Shown: piece by piece, positions 41,110 through 49,047 of the stretch
Numbering within the stretch: the first letter of the stretch is position 1
Layout of the letters: each line of letters starts with the position of its first letter
Assembly (NCBI GenBank): GCA_028285625.1
Contig: JANQOX010000025.1
Span: 456,461 to 520,460, forward strand
Direction: 5' to 3'
Length of the DNA: 64,000 bases
Source: Myxococcota bacterium
Lineage (GTDB): Bacteria > Myxococcota_A > UBA9160 > UBA6930
Notes under the pieces: generated by a model
What the model saw: only the letters and a program-made list of their open reading frames with translations
Told to the model about the DNA's origin: nothing
Databases searched by the model: none
Position numbers and translations under genes: made by a program

Positions 41110-42311
41110 GAGCCCGCCTCGTCGGGCGGCTCGGTCGGGCCCTTCGCGCCTTCGCGCTCGGCGCGGGTCGGCCCGGCCACGCGCACCCGCATGCCTTCGA
41201 CCGGTGTGGCCAGCGGCGAGATGCAGACCCGCTCGCCATCGCGAAGCCCGCCCGAAATCACCACCTCGTCGCGGGCGAGGCGCGCGACCTCGACCTCACG
41301 GAACCGCAGGCGGCTCTCGTCGTCGACCAGCAGGACCCGCCGCCCGTCGCGCAGCGCTTCGCGCGGCAGGGTCACGCCCGCGTCGAGCGTGCGGCCCTGG
41401 ATCTCGGCATCGACGAACAAGCCCACTTCGAGCGGAACCCCGCCCTCCCCGCGTTCGGCGAGCGGGTCGTCCACCCGCGCCACGACCCGCACCATGCGAC
41501 TCTGCGGGTCGATCTCGCCCTCGGTCCGTACCACGCGGCCTCGCCAGGTCTGATCGCGGCCCGCGAAACGCGCCCGCAGCACCACCTCGGGGCCCGAGCC
41601 GTTCACGCCTCCCGGCCGGAGCCCCAGGTCGAGATGGGCGAGTTCTTCATCGGCGATGGGGAGGCGGATCTCGGCGTAGTCCACCGCGTAGATCGTGGCG
41701 ATGGGATTGCCGCGTGCCACGAACTGGCCGAGATCGACCCCTTCGTCGCGCACCCGACCGCGATAGGGGGCGCGGAGTTCGGCGCGGGCGAGATCGAGTT
41801 CGGCCTTGCGAAGCGCAGCCTGCGCCTGGCGAACCACGGCGTGGCCCACCTTGGCCGCGTTCTCCGCGTCGTCGAGGCGAGCCGCACTCGCGACGCCCTG
41901 TTCAGCGAGCGTCCGCTGCCGCTCCCGTTCCTTCTCGGCACGCCCGGCCTCGCTCTCGGCACGGGCGAGATCGGCGCGGGCACGCTCGAGCGCGACCTCG
42001 AAGTCGATCGGGTTGATGCGCAACAGCGGTTCGCCGGCCTCGAAGTAGCCGCCGGACACGAGATTCGGCGACATCCAGACCACGGGCCCCGAGACCTCGG
42101 GGACCAGCGCGCTCTCCGTCCTGGGCTCCACCGTTCCGTGCGTATGGACGGTCAGCGTGACGGGATTGCGGACCACGTCGAGGACGCGCACCAACGGAAC
42201 CACCGCCTCCGGGGCCTGCGCCTCGACGCGGGGACGGGTCGCGAAGATGAGCATCGCCAGACCCACGCCGGCGGCGACCACGAGAATCGGAAGCAGGACG
42301 CGGCGACTCAT
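41106..42311 (-). CDS. RND efflux periplasmic adaptor (MFP/HlyD family)
   Basis: A 401-residue adaptor anchored by an N-terminal hydrophobic segment (LLPILVVAAGVGLAMLIFAT, about residues 6-25). The lipoyl-like half-motif region around VSGPVVWMSPNLVSGGYFEAG, the alpha-hairpin with two long helices (ERARADLARAESEAGRAEK and the following arm), ELRAPYRGRVRDEGVDLGQFV for the second lipoyl half and the beta-barrel and membrane-proximal regions all follow the MFP order. It bridges the RND pump to an outer-membrane channel. Start overlaps the stop of the TetR gene by 4 bp, so regulator, adaptor and pump form one transcript. Confidence 0.92.
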   Translation of the reverse strand: MSRRVLLPILVVAAGVGLAMLIFATRPRVEAQAPEAVVPLVRVLDVVRNPVTLTVHTHGTVEPRTESALVPEVSGPVVWMSPNLVSGGYFEAGEPLLRINPIDFEVALERARADLARAESEAGRAEKERERQRTLAEQGVASAARLDDAENAAKVGHAVVRQAQAALRKAELDLARAELRAPYRGRVRDEGVDLGQFVARGNPIATIYAVDYAEIRLPIADEELAHLDLGLRPGGVNGSGPEVVLRARFAGRDQTWRGRVVRTEGEIDPQSRMVRVVARVDDPLAERGEGGVPLEVGLFVDAEIQGRTLDAGVTLPREALRDGRRVLLVDDESRLRFREVEVARLARDEVVISGGLRDGERVCISPLATPVEGMRVRVAGPTRAEREGAKGPTEPPDEAGS

Positions 42312-42949
42312 GAAGAAGTCCCTCCGGTGGCGGTTCGCTCGGCGGCCGAGGCCGGCGCGCGCATCCCCGCGGCCAAGAAGCGGATCATCTCGTCTCCGTC
42401 GCCAGCGCTGGGGCGATCGGGCTCCAGCGGGTGGTGCCCGACGACCTGAAATACGACGGCTCCGATGATGAACGGCATCCGGTCTCGGATCACGGAGTGC
42501 GGCAGCTCGGGCAGTGCCTGGGCCAGCAGCTCCTCCATGCGTGCCGCAATGTGCGCGAACAACTCGGGCACCATGGCCCGGGTCGCAGGCTCATAGAAGA
42601 GCATGCCGGCCAGCTGCGGCACGCCCTCTCCGGCGGCCTCCTCCAGCAGCGGATCCACGAACGCGTGCAGGACCGACTCCAGGGTCGGACGGCCGGGGGC
42701 GCGCTCGAGCGCGTCGAGCCGGGTGAGCCGCGCCTCGTTGATGGGCCGGATGCGGCGCTCGAGGGCGGCGCGCAGCAGCTGCTCGCGTCCCCCGAAGTGG
42801 TAGTGGATGGCCGCGACATTGGCGCCGGCCGCCGCCGTGACGGCGCGTAGCGACGTGCCCGCGAACCCCTTCTCGACGAAGAGGCGCTCTGCGGCGTCGA
42901 GAATGCGTTCCTTGGTGTCGGCCCGGGTATTGGGGGCTGCGGCGGCCAA
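42308..42949 (-). CDS. TetR-family repressor of the RND efflux operon
   Basis: A 213-residue TetR regulator. The N-terminal HTH spans about residues 12-58 with RILDAAERLFVEKGFAGTSL, RAVTAAAGANVAAIHYHFG as the recognition part and REQLLRAALERRI after it. The ligand domain is followed by DUF-type C-terminal helices (ELPHSVIRDRMPFIIGAVVF). It lies first in its operon with the adaptor gene overlapping its stop, and two palindromes overlap its promoter, so simple autorepression relieved by a pump substrate is the likely control. The ATG at 42949 begins MAAAAPNTRADTKERIL. Confidence 0.93.
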   Translation of the reverse strand: MAAAAPNTRADTKERILDAAERLFVEKGFAGTSLRAVTAAAGANVAAIHYHFGGREQLLRAALERRIRPINEARLTRLDALERAPGRPTLESVLHAFVDPLLEEAAGEGVPQLAGMLFYEPATRAMVPELFAHIAARMEELLAQALPELPHSVIRDRMPFIIGAVVFQVVGHHPLEPDRPSAGDGDEMIRFLAAGMRAPASAAERTATGGTSS

Positions 42950-42976
42950 GCGGGGCTCCGTGGGGGCGCGACTTCA

Positions 42977-43006
42977 ATCATCCGCTTGAATCAAGTGCTT
43001 GTCAAG
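42977..43006 (-). promoter_or_regulatory. TetR-operon promoter with two overlapping palindromes
   Basis: On the minus strand, perfect TTGACA (43000-43005), a 17-nt spacer and GATGAT (42977-42982, 4/6) form a good sigma-70 promoter 27 nt before the tetR start. CTTGAATCAAG (42985-42995) lies in the spacer and CTTGTCAAG (42998-43006) covers the -35. Each is a palindrome apart from its central base, and the two share CTTG...CAAG arms. This is the classic layout for an autorepressing TetR operator. Confidence 0.75.
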
Positions 43007-43017
43007 ATCGGGCCGGC

Positions 43018-43734
43018 TCAGTCCCTCCCCGCCAGCGAGAACCAGAGCGCCTCGGCCCGGGCGAGTACCTGGCCCTCCGGCCCGTACAGCGCCGCCCGCG
43101 CCCGGCCCCGTCGGCCCTCGAGGCCCATCTGCCAGGCCGCGATCCAACAGGGCTCCCCGGCCGGGGGGCGCCCGTCGATCCGGGCGGTGATCTGTCCGAG
43201 CACCATCGGCTCGAGCTTCTGGGCCTCGGGGTCTTCGAGCAGTGGGAACACCGTGGGGCAGTCCAGCGCCGCCCAGACATGAGCGGTTCGCACCAGGCGC
43301 TGCGGGTCCGCCAGGTCGGCGCCGGGCGCGAACCGCGCGGCGACCCCTTCGCCGAGCGGACCGGGCAGGATGCGGAGGCCGTCGTCGCGCTCCGGGCCGC
43401 AGACGAAGCAGCGCGGAAACGGGTGGGTCTCGAAGGCGCGGCAGCGCGCTTCCACGGCGAGCACGGCATCGGGATCGGGCGGCGCAGGCACGTCGAAGTC
43501 GAGCGCCTGCGGCCGGGCCTCCACCAAGAGCGTATCGCCGTGCGTCAGCCGGATCGCCTCGCCCTCGCGAACGATCGTGTGGTCGCGGTCGAGGGGCACG
43601 CCCTCGCGGAGCGTGACCCGCACACCCTGCCGGCCGGCCGCCCCCAGCTCGGACGCAAGGCAACCGGCCACGTACCCACCGTTGGCCAGGCCGGGGGGCC
43701 CGCAGAAGCGCCCTTCGACGCGAAGCACACTCAC
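43018..43734 (-). CDS. Hotdog-fold-like conserved protein, unknown
   Basis: A 238-residue protein. RVEGRFCGPPGLANGGYVAGCLA near the N terminus and the second-half THPFPRCFVCGPERDDGLRI look like a double-hotdog or thioesterase-like fold seen in a widespread hypothetical family; the CFVCGP block is especially typical. No catalytic residue can be named with confidence. GTG at 43734 overlaps the stop of the sodium:solute symporter gene (GTGA), so it is translated with the transporter. A longer in-frame extension to 43980 would run inside the symporter gene and is not credible. Substrate handling linked to the transported solute is possible. Confidence 0.72.
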   Translation of the reverse strand: MSVLRVEGRFCGPPGLANGGYVAGCLASELGAAGRQGVRVTLREGVPLDRDHTIVREGEAIRLTHGDTLLVEARPQALDFDVPAPPDPDAVLAVEARCRAFETHPFPRCFVCGPERDDGLRILPGPLGEGVAARFAPGADLADPQRLVRTAHVWAALDCPTVFPLLEDPEAQKLEPMVLGQITARIDGRPPAGEPCWIAAWQMGLEGRRGRARAALYGPEGQVLARAEALWFSLAGRD

Positions 43735-45170
43735 GCGCGCCGCCTCTCGATCAGCGCCATCGCCATCACCACCGCCAGGTTCAGCGCGAGCCCCACCACC
43801 CCCACGTGAACGCCCGCCCATCGCTTCTCTCCCAGCAGGGCTGCGCCCGCCGCCAGCAGCGTCCCCGCGACGGCACCGAACAAGACCGGCCGGGCGCGAA
43901 GCCCCGGCCAATGGAGGGCAAGCAGGAACGCGGGCACGCACTGGATCAGGAGCTCCATCTTCAGCTCGATCAGACGCCACAACGTGAAGCGCGGGAACAG
44001 TGCAACCCCCACCAGCACCACCATCATGGCAGCCGCGTACTGCTTGCCGAGCTTCGTGGTGGCGGCCTCGTGGCGGTCACGGCCCATCAGGTCCACCGCG
44101 ACGATCGAACCCAGCGAGAGCAGACACGAGTCGGCCGTCGACATGATCGCGGCCAGCGCCCCCACGAAGACCAGGACCGCCAACGCCGACGAACCCGGCC
44201 CCGCTGCCGCCCAGGATTCGAGGATGCGCGGCATCACCGTGTCCGCCTGCACCGCGCCGAGCGCTTCGAAACGCGGGATCGCCGCCAGACCGATCAGCGT
44301 CACCACCAGCGTCGTGATCAACGGCATGAACGTCATCAGCGCGAATGCACGCGCCAGCGTACGCCCCGAGCGCGCCGCGTAGATGCGCTGGATCGCCTGG
44401 GGATAGACGACGCTCGCGAGGCCCAGCAGAACGATGGTGCTGACCCAATTGGTGCGCTCCACCGTGTCGGGCACCCGAACCGCATCGGGGCGCACGGCGC
44501 GCACCGACTCCGTGAGGGAGGCGAGCCCGCCGGCGTCGCCCAGCAGCCATGTGAGCAGCAGGAGCAGCCCCACCAGCATGAGGACGCCCTGCCCTGCATC
44601 GGTCCAGGCGACCGCGCGCATGCCTCCCACCGTCTCGTAGAACAGGATCAGCGCAGCGAGCCCCACGACGCCGACCGCATAGGGCACGGCCCCCCCTGTG
44701 ACCTCGCTGGTCACGTGGCCCATCGCCATCAACTGGGCGAGCAGGAAGTTCGCCAACGCCACGGCCATGAGCGCGCCAATCACCCACCGGAGCGCCTGGC
44801 CACCCGGCGCATCCCCGAACCGGTGGCGCACCCAGTCGCCCGGCGTCACGAATCGCTCTCGCATCGCGATCGGGCGCAGGCGCGGGACCAGGATGTGGAA
44901 GACGACGGTGATCGCCATCATGAAGCCCGTGGCCATCACCCACGAGAAGCCGCGCCGGTAGGCCTCTCCCGGGTAGCCCAGCAACGAGTTCCCGCTGTAT
45001 GCCGTGGCGTAGAGCGTGAGGAATACGACGAAGAGGCCCAGGCCGCGGTTGGCCAGGAAGTGGTCGGCCGGTGAGGCGTCCTGCCGTGCGCGCCGTGCCA
45101 CCAGTGCGAGGCCCACCAGCATGAACAGGTAGAGCACCAGCCCCACGAGCCCGAGCTGGGAGAAGCTCAC
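43731..45170 (-). CDS. Sodium:solute symporter (SSS family)
   Basis: A 479-residue integral membrane protein with about 13 hydrophobic segments. The SSS-family core includes DHFLANRGLGLFVVFLTLYA, SGNSLLGYPGEAYRRGFSW, LFYETVGGMRAVAWTDAGQG and VFVGALAAIMSTADSCLLSL, the last being the TM8 sodium-site signature. The substrate is not clear; family members move sugars, amino acids, panthothenate-like acids or short carboxylates. GTG at 45170 overlaps the stop of the small membrane subunit upstream. The small-subunit plus SSS pairing resembles the DUF997/DUF3311-type accessory proteins. Confidence 0.9.
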   Translation of the reverse strand: MSFSQLGLVGLVLYLFMLVGLALVARRARQDASPADHFLANRGLGLFVVFLTLYATAYSGNSLLGYPGEAYRRGFSWVMATGFMMAITVVFHILVPRLRPIAMRERFVTPGDWVRHRFGDAPGGQALRWVIGALMAVALANFLLAQLMAMGHVTSEVTGGAVPYAVGVVGLAALILFYETVGGMRAVAWTDAGQGVLMLVGLLLLLTWLLGDAGGLASLTESVRAVRPDAVRVPDTVERTNWVSTIVLLGLASVVYPQAIQRIYAARSGRTLARAFALMTFMPLITTLVVTLIGLAAIPRFEALGAVQADTVMPRILESWAAAGPGSSALAVLVFVGALAAIMSTADSCLLSLGSIVAVDLMGRDRHEAATTKLGKQYAAAMMVVLVGVALFPRFTLWRLIELKMELLIQCVPAFLLALHWPGLRARPVLFGAVAGTLLAAGAALLGEKRWAGVHVGVVGLALNLAVVMAMALIERRRA

Positions 45171-45382
45171 GCGTCGCCTTCGTCTTCGTCGCGAACGTCG
45201 GTCACGAGCCACGCCGCCGCGTTCAACACCGCGGCTCCCGCGTAGCAGAGGACCGCCACCGCCACCCAGTCGGGCAGTCCGAGCCACAGCTCGGGGTCGG
45301 CGCCGCCCTCCCGGTACCACGGGATCGAAAGGGCGTAGAGCACGCCGATCAGCACCAGGAGCCCTGCGCGGATCTTCCCCAT
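45167..45382 (-). CDS. Small two-TM membrane protein, SSS-accessory type
   Basis: A 71-residue protein with two hydrophobic segments (AGLLVLIGVLYALSIPWYR and VAVAVLCYAGAAVLNAAAWL) and an acidic DVRDEDEGDA tail. Small two-helix proteins preceding SSS symporters (DUF997, DUF3311 and relatives) have this plan and the LYALSIPWYR segment fits them. It probably assists the symporter; the exact family is uncertain. Its stop overlaps the symporter GTG (GTGA). A -10-like TAGAAC lies 7 nt before its ATG, with no Shine-Dalgarno sequence. Confidence 0.72.
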   Translation of the reverse strand: MGKIRAGLLVLIGVLYALSIPWYREGGADPELWLGLPDWVAVAVLCYAGAAVLNAAAWLVTDVRDEDEGDA

Positions 45383-45439
45383 GGGCGGGGTTCTATCACA
45401 GGATGCCGTCCAAGGGATGGCGGCGTGGCCTGCGCCGGG

Positions 45440-46144
45440 TCAGAACAGCGACAGTTGCGGATCGGGCTCGGCGACCAGGCAGTCGGGCCCTTCCTGGCGG
45501 ACGTCGTTCACCCGCACGCTGGCCGGGCGGTAGCGGAATGCCGAGGCCCCGCTGCTCGGGACCCGCTCGAGCGCGACCTCCCCGTCCTGCTCCGCCGGGT
45601 CGAGCCATGCGTCGAAGCCCTCCCGGTCGACCAACAGAGGCATGCGATCATGAAGGCTGCTCAGGGCAGCGTTCGCTTCGGTGGTGAGCAGGGTCACCGA
45701 CGCGACCTCGCGGTCGCCAGGGCCGCGCCAGTGCTCGAAGAGCCCGGCCATGGCGAACAGCGCGCCCTCGGGCAGGGTCACGTGCTGGGGCACGCGACGC
45801 CCCGCCGGGCCGGACCACTCGTAGAAGCCGTCGGCGGGCACCAGGCAGCGGCGCTTCGCCAACGCCCTGCGAAACGCCGGACGCGTCGCGGCCGTCTCTG
45901 CACGCGCGTTGATCATGCGCGCGCCTTCGGCCGGATCGTCCGCCCAGGGAGGGACCAGACCCCAGACGCGCGGCTCGAGCCGAAGCGTCGCCTGCTCGGG
46001 ATCCCGCCGCGCCACCAGGATCGGCTGGGTCGGCGCCACATTGAACCGGCCGGTCAGCGCAGGGCCCTGCGCGGCCGATGCCTCGACGCCGAACCAGGCC
46101 GCCACGTCTGCGGCAGACCGCGTGAGTGTGAAGCGGCCGCACAT
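45440..46144 (-). CDS. SRAP/HMCES-family DNA-protein crosslink protein (YedK-like)
   Basis: A 234-residue SRAP-domain protein. MCGRFT at the N terminus exposes Cys2 after Met removal, the residue that forms the thiazolidine link to abasic sites in single-stranded DNA. NVAPTQP, VWGLVPPWADDP, NARAET with the conserved Glu, CLVPADGFYEW and SLHDRMPLLV with the active His are all in place. It protects abasic sites at stalled forks. The ATG at 46144 is fixed by the need for Cys at position 2; longer in-frame starts would block the catalytic cysteine. It is divergent from the DUF368 gene with only 25 bp between start codons. Confidence 0.95.
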   Translation of the reverse strand: MCGRFTLTRSAADVAAWFGVEASAAQGPALTGRFNVAPTQPILVARRDPEQATLRLEPRVWGLVPPWADDPAEGARMINARAETAATRPAFRRALAKRRCLVPADGFYEWSGPAGRRVPQHVTLPEGALFAMAGLFEHWRGPGDREVASVTLLTTEANAALSSLHDRMPLLVDREGFDAWLDPAEQDGEVALERVPSSGASAFRYRPASVRVNDVRQEGPDCLVAEPDPQLSLF

Positions 46145-46152
46145 CGCGGTGG

Positions 46153-46161
46153 CTAGAGTAG
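46153..46161. promoter_or_regulatory. Near-symmetric -10 box shared by two divergent genes
   Basis: CTAGAGTAG sits midway between the two divergent start codons. Read rightwards TAGAGT ends 10 nt before the DUF368 ATG (46170). Read leftwards TACTCT ends 10 nt before the SRAP ATG (46144). Symmetric -10 elements are known to drive divergent transcription, and both transcripts would be nearly leaderless. Confidence 0.5.
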
Positions 46162-46169
46162 CGGCCCTC

Positions 46170-47228
46170 ATGACCTCGACTGCTCCGCCCGACCCGACCC
46201 CGCACGACGAGACCCCCGAGACCGACGACACCGCGCTCGTCCCGCTCGCGCTTCGCTCGAGCCTCGGCGGCATGCTGATGGGGCTCGCGAACCTCGTCCC
46301 GGGGATCTCGGGCGGGACGATGCTGCTCGCGGCCGGCGTCTACACGCGCTTCATCCGAGCGATCGCCGAGGTCACCACGCTGAAGTTCCGCGTACCCTCG
46401 CTGGTGGTGCTCGGTGTGGTGGTCGTGGCCGCCGGCACGGCGATCCTGCTGCTGGCGGGCCCCACGCGAAGTCTCGTCATCCACCAGCGCTGGATCATGT
46501 ACAGCCTGTTCATCGGACTCACGCTCGGCGGCGTGCCCCTGGTCTGGCGCATGGCGCGACCGCTCACCCCCGGCGTTCTCGCCGGCGGCGCCGTGGGCTT
46601 CGGGGTGATGCTGTGGATGGCCCTCACACCGGGCGCCGCCGGATGCAGCGAGGGCGCCGCGACCGGCATGTTGCTGCTGTCCGGCATGGCTGGAGCCGGG
46701 GCCATGATCCTGCCGGGCGTGAGCGGCGGCTACCTGCTGCTGCTCCTCGGCCAGTACCTGCCGATCCTCGGCGCGGTCGACAACCTGAAGACGGTCCTGC
46801 TCGGCCTGCGAAGCGACGCGGGACTGGACACGACCCTGCTCGGCGACACGCTCGCGGTGGTCATCCCGGTCGGGATCGGCGTCGTCGTGGGCGTGGTCGT
46901 CATCAGCAACCTGCTTCGCTACGCGCTCGACCGCTTCCCCAAGGTCACTCTCGGGCTGCTGCTGGGCCTGCTGTTCGGAGCCGTCGTGGGTCTGTGGCCG
47001 TTCGCCCAGGGCGTGGCGCCGGTCGCAGGCGACGAACTCAAGTGCCGCACGCTCACCGCGGCGGACCTGGCCGAGGTCGACCCCGAGGACTGGCCCATGG
47101 AGCGCTTCACCCCCACGGGCCTGCAGGTCGCGAGTGCGCTCGGGCTGGTCTTGCTGGGCCTCGGGCTGACCCGCGGCATCGATCGCATCGGCGGTGGCGG
47201 GGCCGACGAGCGAAGCGAGCCTCAGTAG
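46170..47228 (+). CDS. DUF368 membrane protein (PopT-type undecaprenyl-phosphate flippase)
   Basis: A 352-residue polytopic protein with about nine hydrophobic segments and the duplicated DUF368 motifs GLANLVPGISGGTMLL (about 37-52) and AGAGAMILPGVSGGYLLLLL (about 172-191). DUF368 proteins are now known as one of two families that recycle undecaprenyl phosphate across the membrane for cell-wall synthesis. Start ATG at 46170 has no clear Shine-Dalgarno sequence. The divergent SRAP gene is probably unrelated in function. The stop at 47228 is followed by a 222-bp gap that holds the hairpin before the next gene. Confidence 0.9.
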   Translation: MTSTAPPDPTPHDETPETDDTALVPLALRSSLGGMLMGLANLVPGISGGTMLLAAGVYTRFIRAIAEVTTLKFRVPSLVVLGVVVVAAGTAILLLAGPTRSLVIHQRWIMYSLFIGLTLGGVPLVWRMARPLTPGVLAGGAVGFGVMLWMALTPGAAGCSEGAATGMLLLSGMAGAGAMILPGVSGGYLLLLLGQYLPILGAVDNLKTVLLGLRSDAGLDTTLLGDTLAVVIPVGIGVVVGVVVISNLLRYALDRFPKVTLGLLLGLLFGAVVGLWPFAQGVAPVAGDELKCRTLTAADLAEVDPEDWPMERFTPTGLQVASALGLVLLGLGLTRGIDRIGGGGADERSEPQ

Positions 47229-47421
47229 CCGGCAGGAAGGGGGCCGCGTCCCACCCAGAATGGGAACGCCTCTACCCATCGCGTGACCGGGCGCACGGTG
47301 CAGCTCACCGGCAGGTTCCGTGCAGGCGATCCGCCAACCCGACTGCCCGCCTCGTCGAAACCGCCATGGCCCGACCCACCCCCCTGCCTCGCACGGTTCT
47401 TGCAACCATGGGCCGTGCGTG

Positions 47422-47443
47422 CCCCGCGTGGGTACGCGGGGGG
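47422..47443 (+). promoter_or_regulatory. Hairpin covering the ribosome-binding site of the calcium-repeat lipoprotein
   Basis: CCCCGCGT (47422-47429) pairs perfectly with ACGCGGGG (47434-47441) around GGGT. The 3' arm contains most of the only Shine-Dalgarno-like run, GGGGGG at 47438-47443, 7 nt before the ATG at 47451. In RNA the site would be occluded, so translational control by a thermometer, ligand, protein or coupling is possible. Confidence 0.5.
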
Positions 47444-47450
47444 TTCGAAC

Positions 47451-49010
47451 ATGCAGCATTCCGACTCGCGTCGGCGCGCAGGGCGCCGCGTACGCAAGGC
47501 TCGTACCGGGCTCGCGCTCGCCACGGCCGCAGCGCTGGCCACCGCAACGGGCTGTGGCTCGGGCAAGCAGATCGTCGTAGAGGACCGCGAGCCCGTGACC
47601 AACTACGGCGCCGGGGCCACGATCCTGATGCCCGGGCAGACCGTCCCGATGAATGGCCCTGGGGGCGGACCTGGCGGGTCGCTCCGTGGCCCGGGCACCG
47701 GCAACGTGAGCTTCATCGGTGGCGCCTATCAAGACATCATCGACGAGCAGACCACCAACCAGAACCTCGGTGCCGAAGCGGTGGGCAGTGGCGCGCGCGC
47801 CAACCCCGGCGACACGCCGACCTGGGTCAAGGTGATCGGCGCGCCGTTCATCATCCTCTCCTACCCCTTCGTGAAACTCGCCGAGGTCATGGGCAGCGGT
47901 GCCAGCGAGGTGCGCAGCAGCTCGAGCACCGGGGGCAGCAGCCAGAGTTCTTCGGGGGCCCCCACGGAGTGGGAGAGCCGACGCGCCGCCGATACGGCCG
48001 GCAATGCGGCCCAGCCCGGGGCGGCGCCGCAGGCCCCGCAGACCCCGCCGGCCCCCCGCGATCGCAACCTCGTGATGGAAGGCGCCGAACTCGACGCGAT
48101 GGAGCGCGAACTCCAGTCGCGCACGCCGGCCCCGGTGGCGGGCGATGCATCGGCCAGCGCAGGTGTCGCCATGCCCGGCGAACAGCCCGCCGGCGAAGCG
48201 CCGCTGCCCTGGCAGCAGACCGCACCCGCACCGCCGCCGGCGCAGGTCACCGCGAGCGCACCGCCGCCGCCGGCCCCGCCGGGCCGGTCGCGCTCGATCG
48301 CTGAAGAGCTGGCGGCCCTCCAGGCCACGATCGCTCCGCGACCGCGCGCCGAACAGACCGCCGCGAGCCCGAGCGGGACGCCGGCCGTCCCGACCTCGAC
48401 GGGTCTGGCCGACCGCGTACGCGACCGCGACGGCAACGGCATGCCCGATCTCTGGTCCTACCACGATGAAGCGGGCCGCCCCACGCGCGAGCTGCTCGAC
48501 GAAGACGGCGACGGTGCCCCCGACCGCACGGTCTGGTTCGACCCCGAGACGGGCACCGAGCTGCGCGTCGAAGAGGACACCAACCTCGACGGGCGCATCG
48601 ATTCGTGGGTCGAGTTCCGACGCGGCGCCGTGGCCCGCCAGCGCCGCGATCAGGACTTCGACGGACACCTCGACACCTGGAGCTTCTACGAGGGCGGCGA
48701 ACTCGCCCGCCAGGAGCAGGACACCAGCGGCGACGGCTTCCGAAACCGCGTGGCGTTCTACGACGCCGGGCGCATCGTGCGGGAACGCGAGGACCGCGAC
48801 GGTGACGGCAGCGTCGACGCCGTGACGCTCTACGACGACCAGGAGCGTCCCACGCGTCGCGACGAGGACACCGATGGCGACGGCCGCATCGACGTGCGCT
48901 CGATCTACGAGGGTGGCCGGCTGGTGCGGCGCGAGCTGGTCGAGACGCCCGCCGACGACGCCACCGAGACCCTGAACGAGACGGCCTGGTCCGAGGGCGA
49001 CGCCGAGTGA
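47451..49010 (+). CDS. Exported protein with tandem DxDxDG calcium-type repeats
   Basis: A 519-residue predicted lipoprotein: basic N terminus, hydrophobic core and an imperfect lipobox ATGCGSGK at about residues 34-41. A low-complexity middle (Gly/Ser/Pro/Ala, about 60-310) leads to seven tandem repeats of about 24 residues in the last third. Each has a DxDxDGxxD loop (DRDGNGMPD, DEDGDGAPD, DTNLDGRID, DQDFDGHLD, DTSGDGFRN, DRDGDGSVD, DTDGDGRID) followed by an aromatic strand such as WSFYEGGELAR. Such repeats bind calcium and give rod-like surface domains. No enzyme domain is seen. It may be an adhesin or envelope spacer. A hairpin covers its ribosome-binding site. Confidence 0.85.
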   Translation: MQHSDSRRRAGRRVRKARTGLALATAAALATATGCGSGKQIVVEDREPVTNYGAGATILMPGQTVPMNGPGGGPGGSLRGPGTGNVSFIGGAYQDIIDEQTTNQNLGAEAVGSGARANPGDTPTWVKVIGAPFIILSYPFVKLAEVMGSGASEVRSSSSTGGSSQSSSGAPTEWESRRAADTAGNAAQPGAAPQAPQTPPAPRDRNLVMEGAELDAMERELQSRTPAPVAGDASASAGVAMPGEQPAGEAPLPWQQTAPAPPPAQVTASAPPPPAPPGRSRSIAEELAALQATIAPRPRAEQTAASPSGTPAVPTSTGLADRVRDRDGNGMPDLWSYHDEAGRPTRELLDEDGDGAPDRTVWFDPETGTELRVEEDTNLDGRIDSWVEFRRGAVARQRRDQDFDGHLDTWSFYEGGELARQEQDTSGDGFRNRVAFYDAGRIVREREDRDGDGSVDAVTLYDDQERPTRRDEDTDGDGRIDVRSIYEGGRLVRRELVETPADDATETLNETAWSEGDAE

Positions 49011-49047
49011 CCGGGCGGCCCCGGCAGACGACGGACGGACGCGCGTA

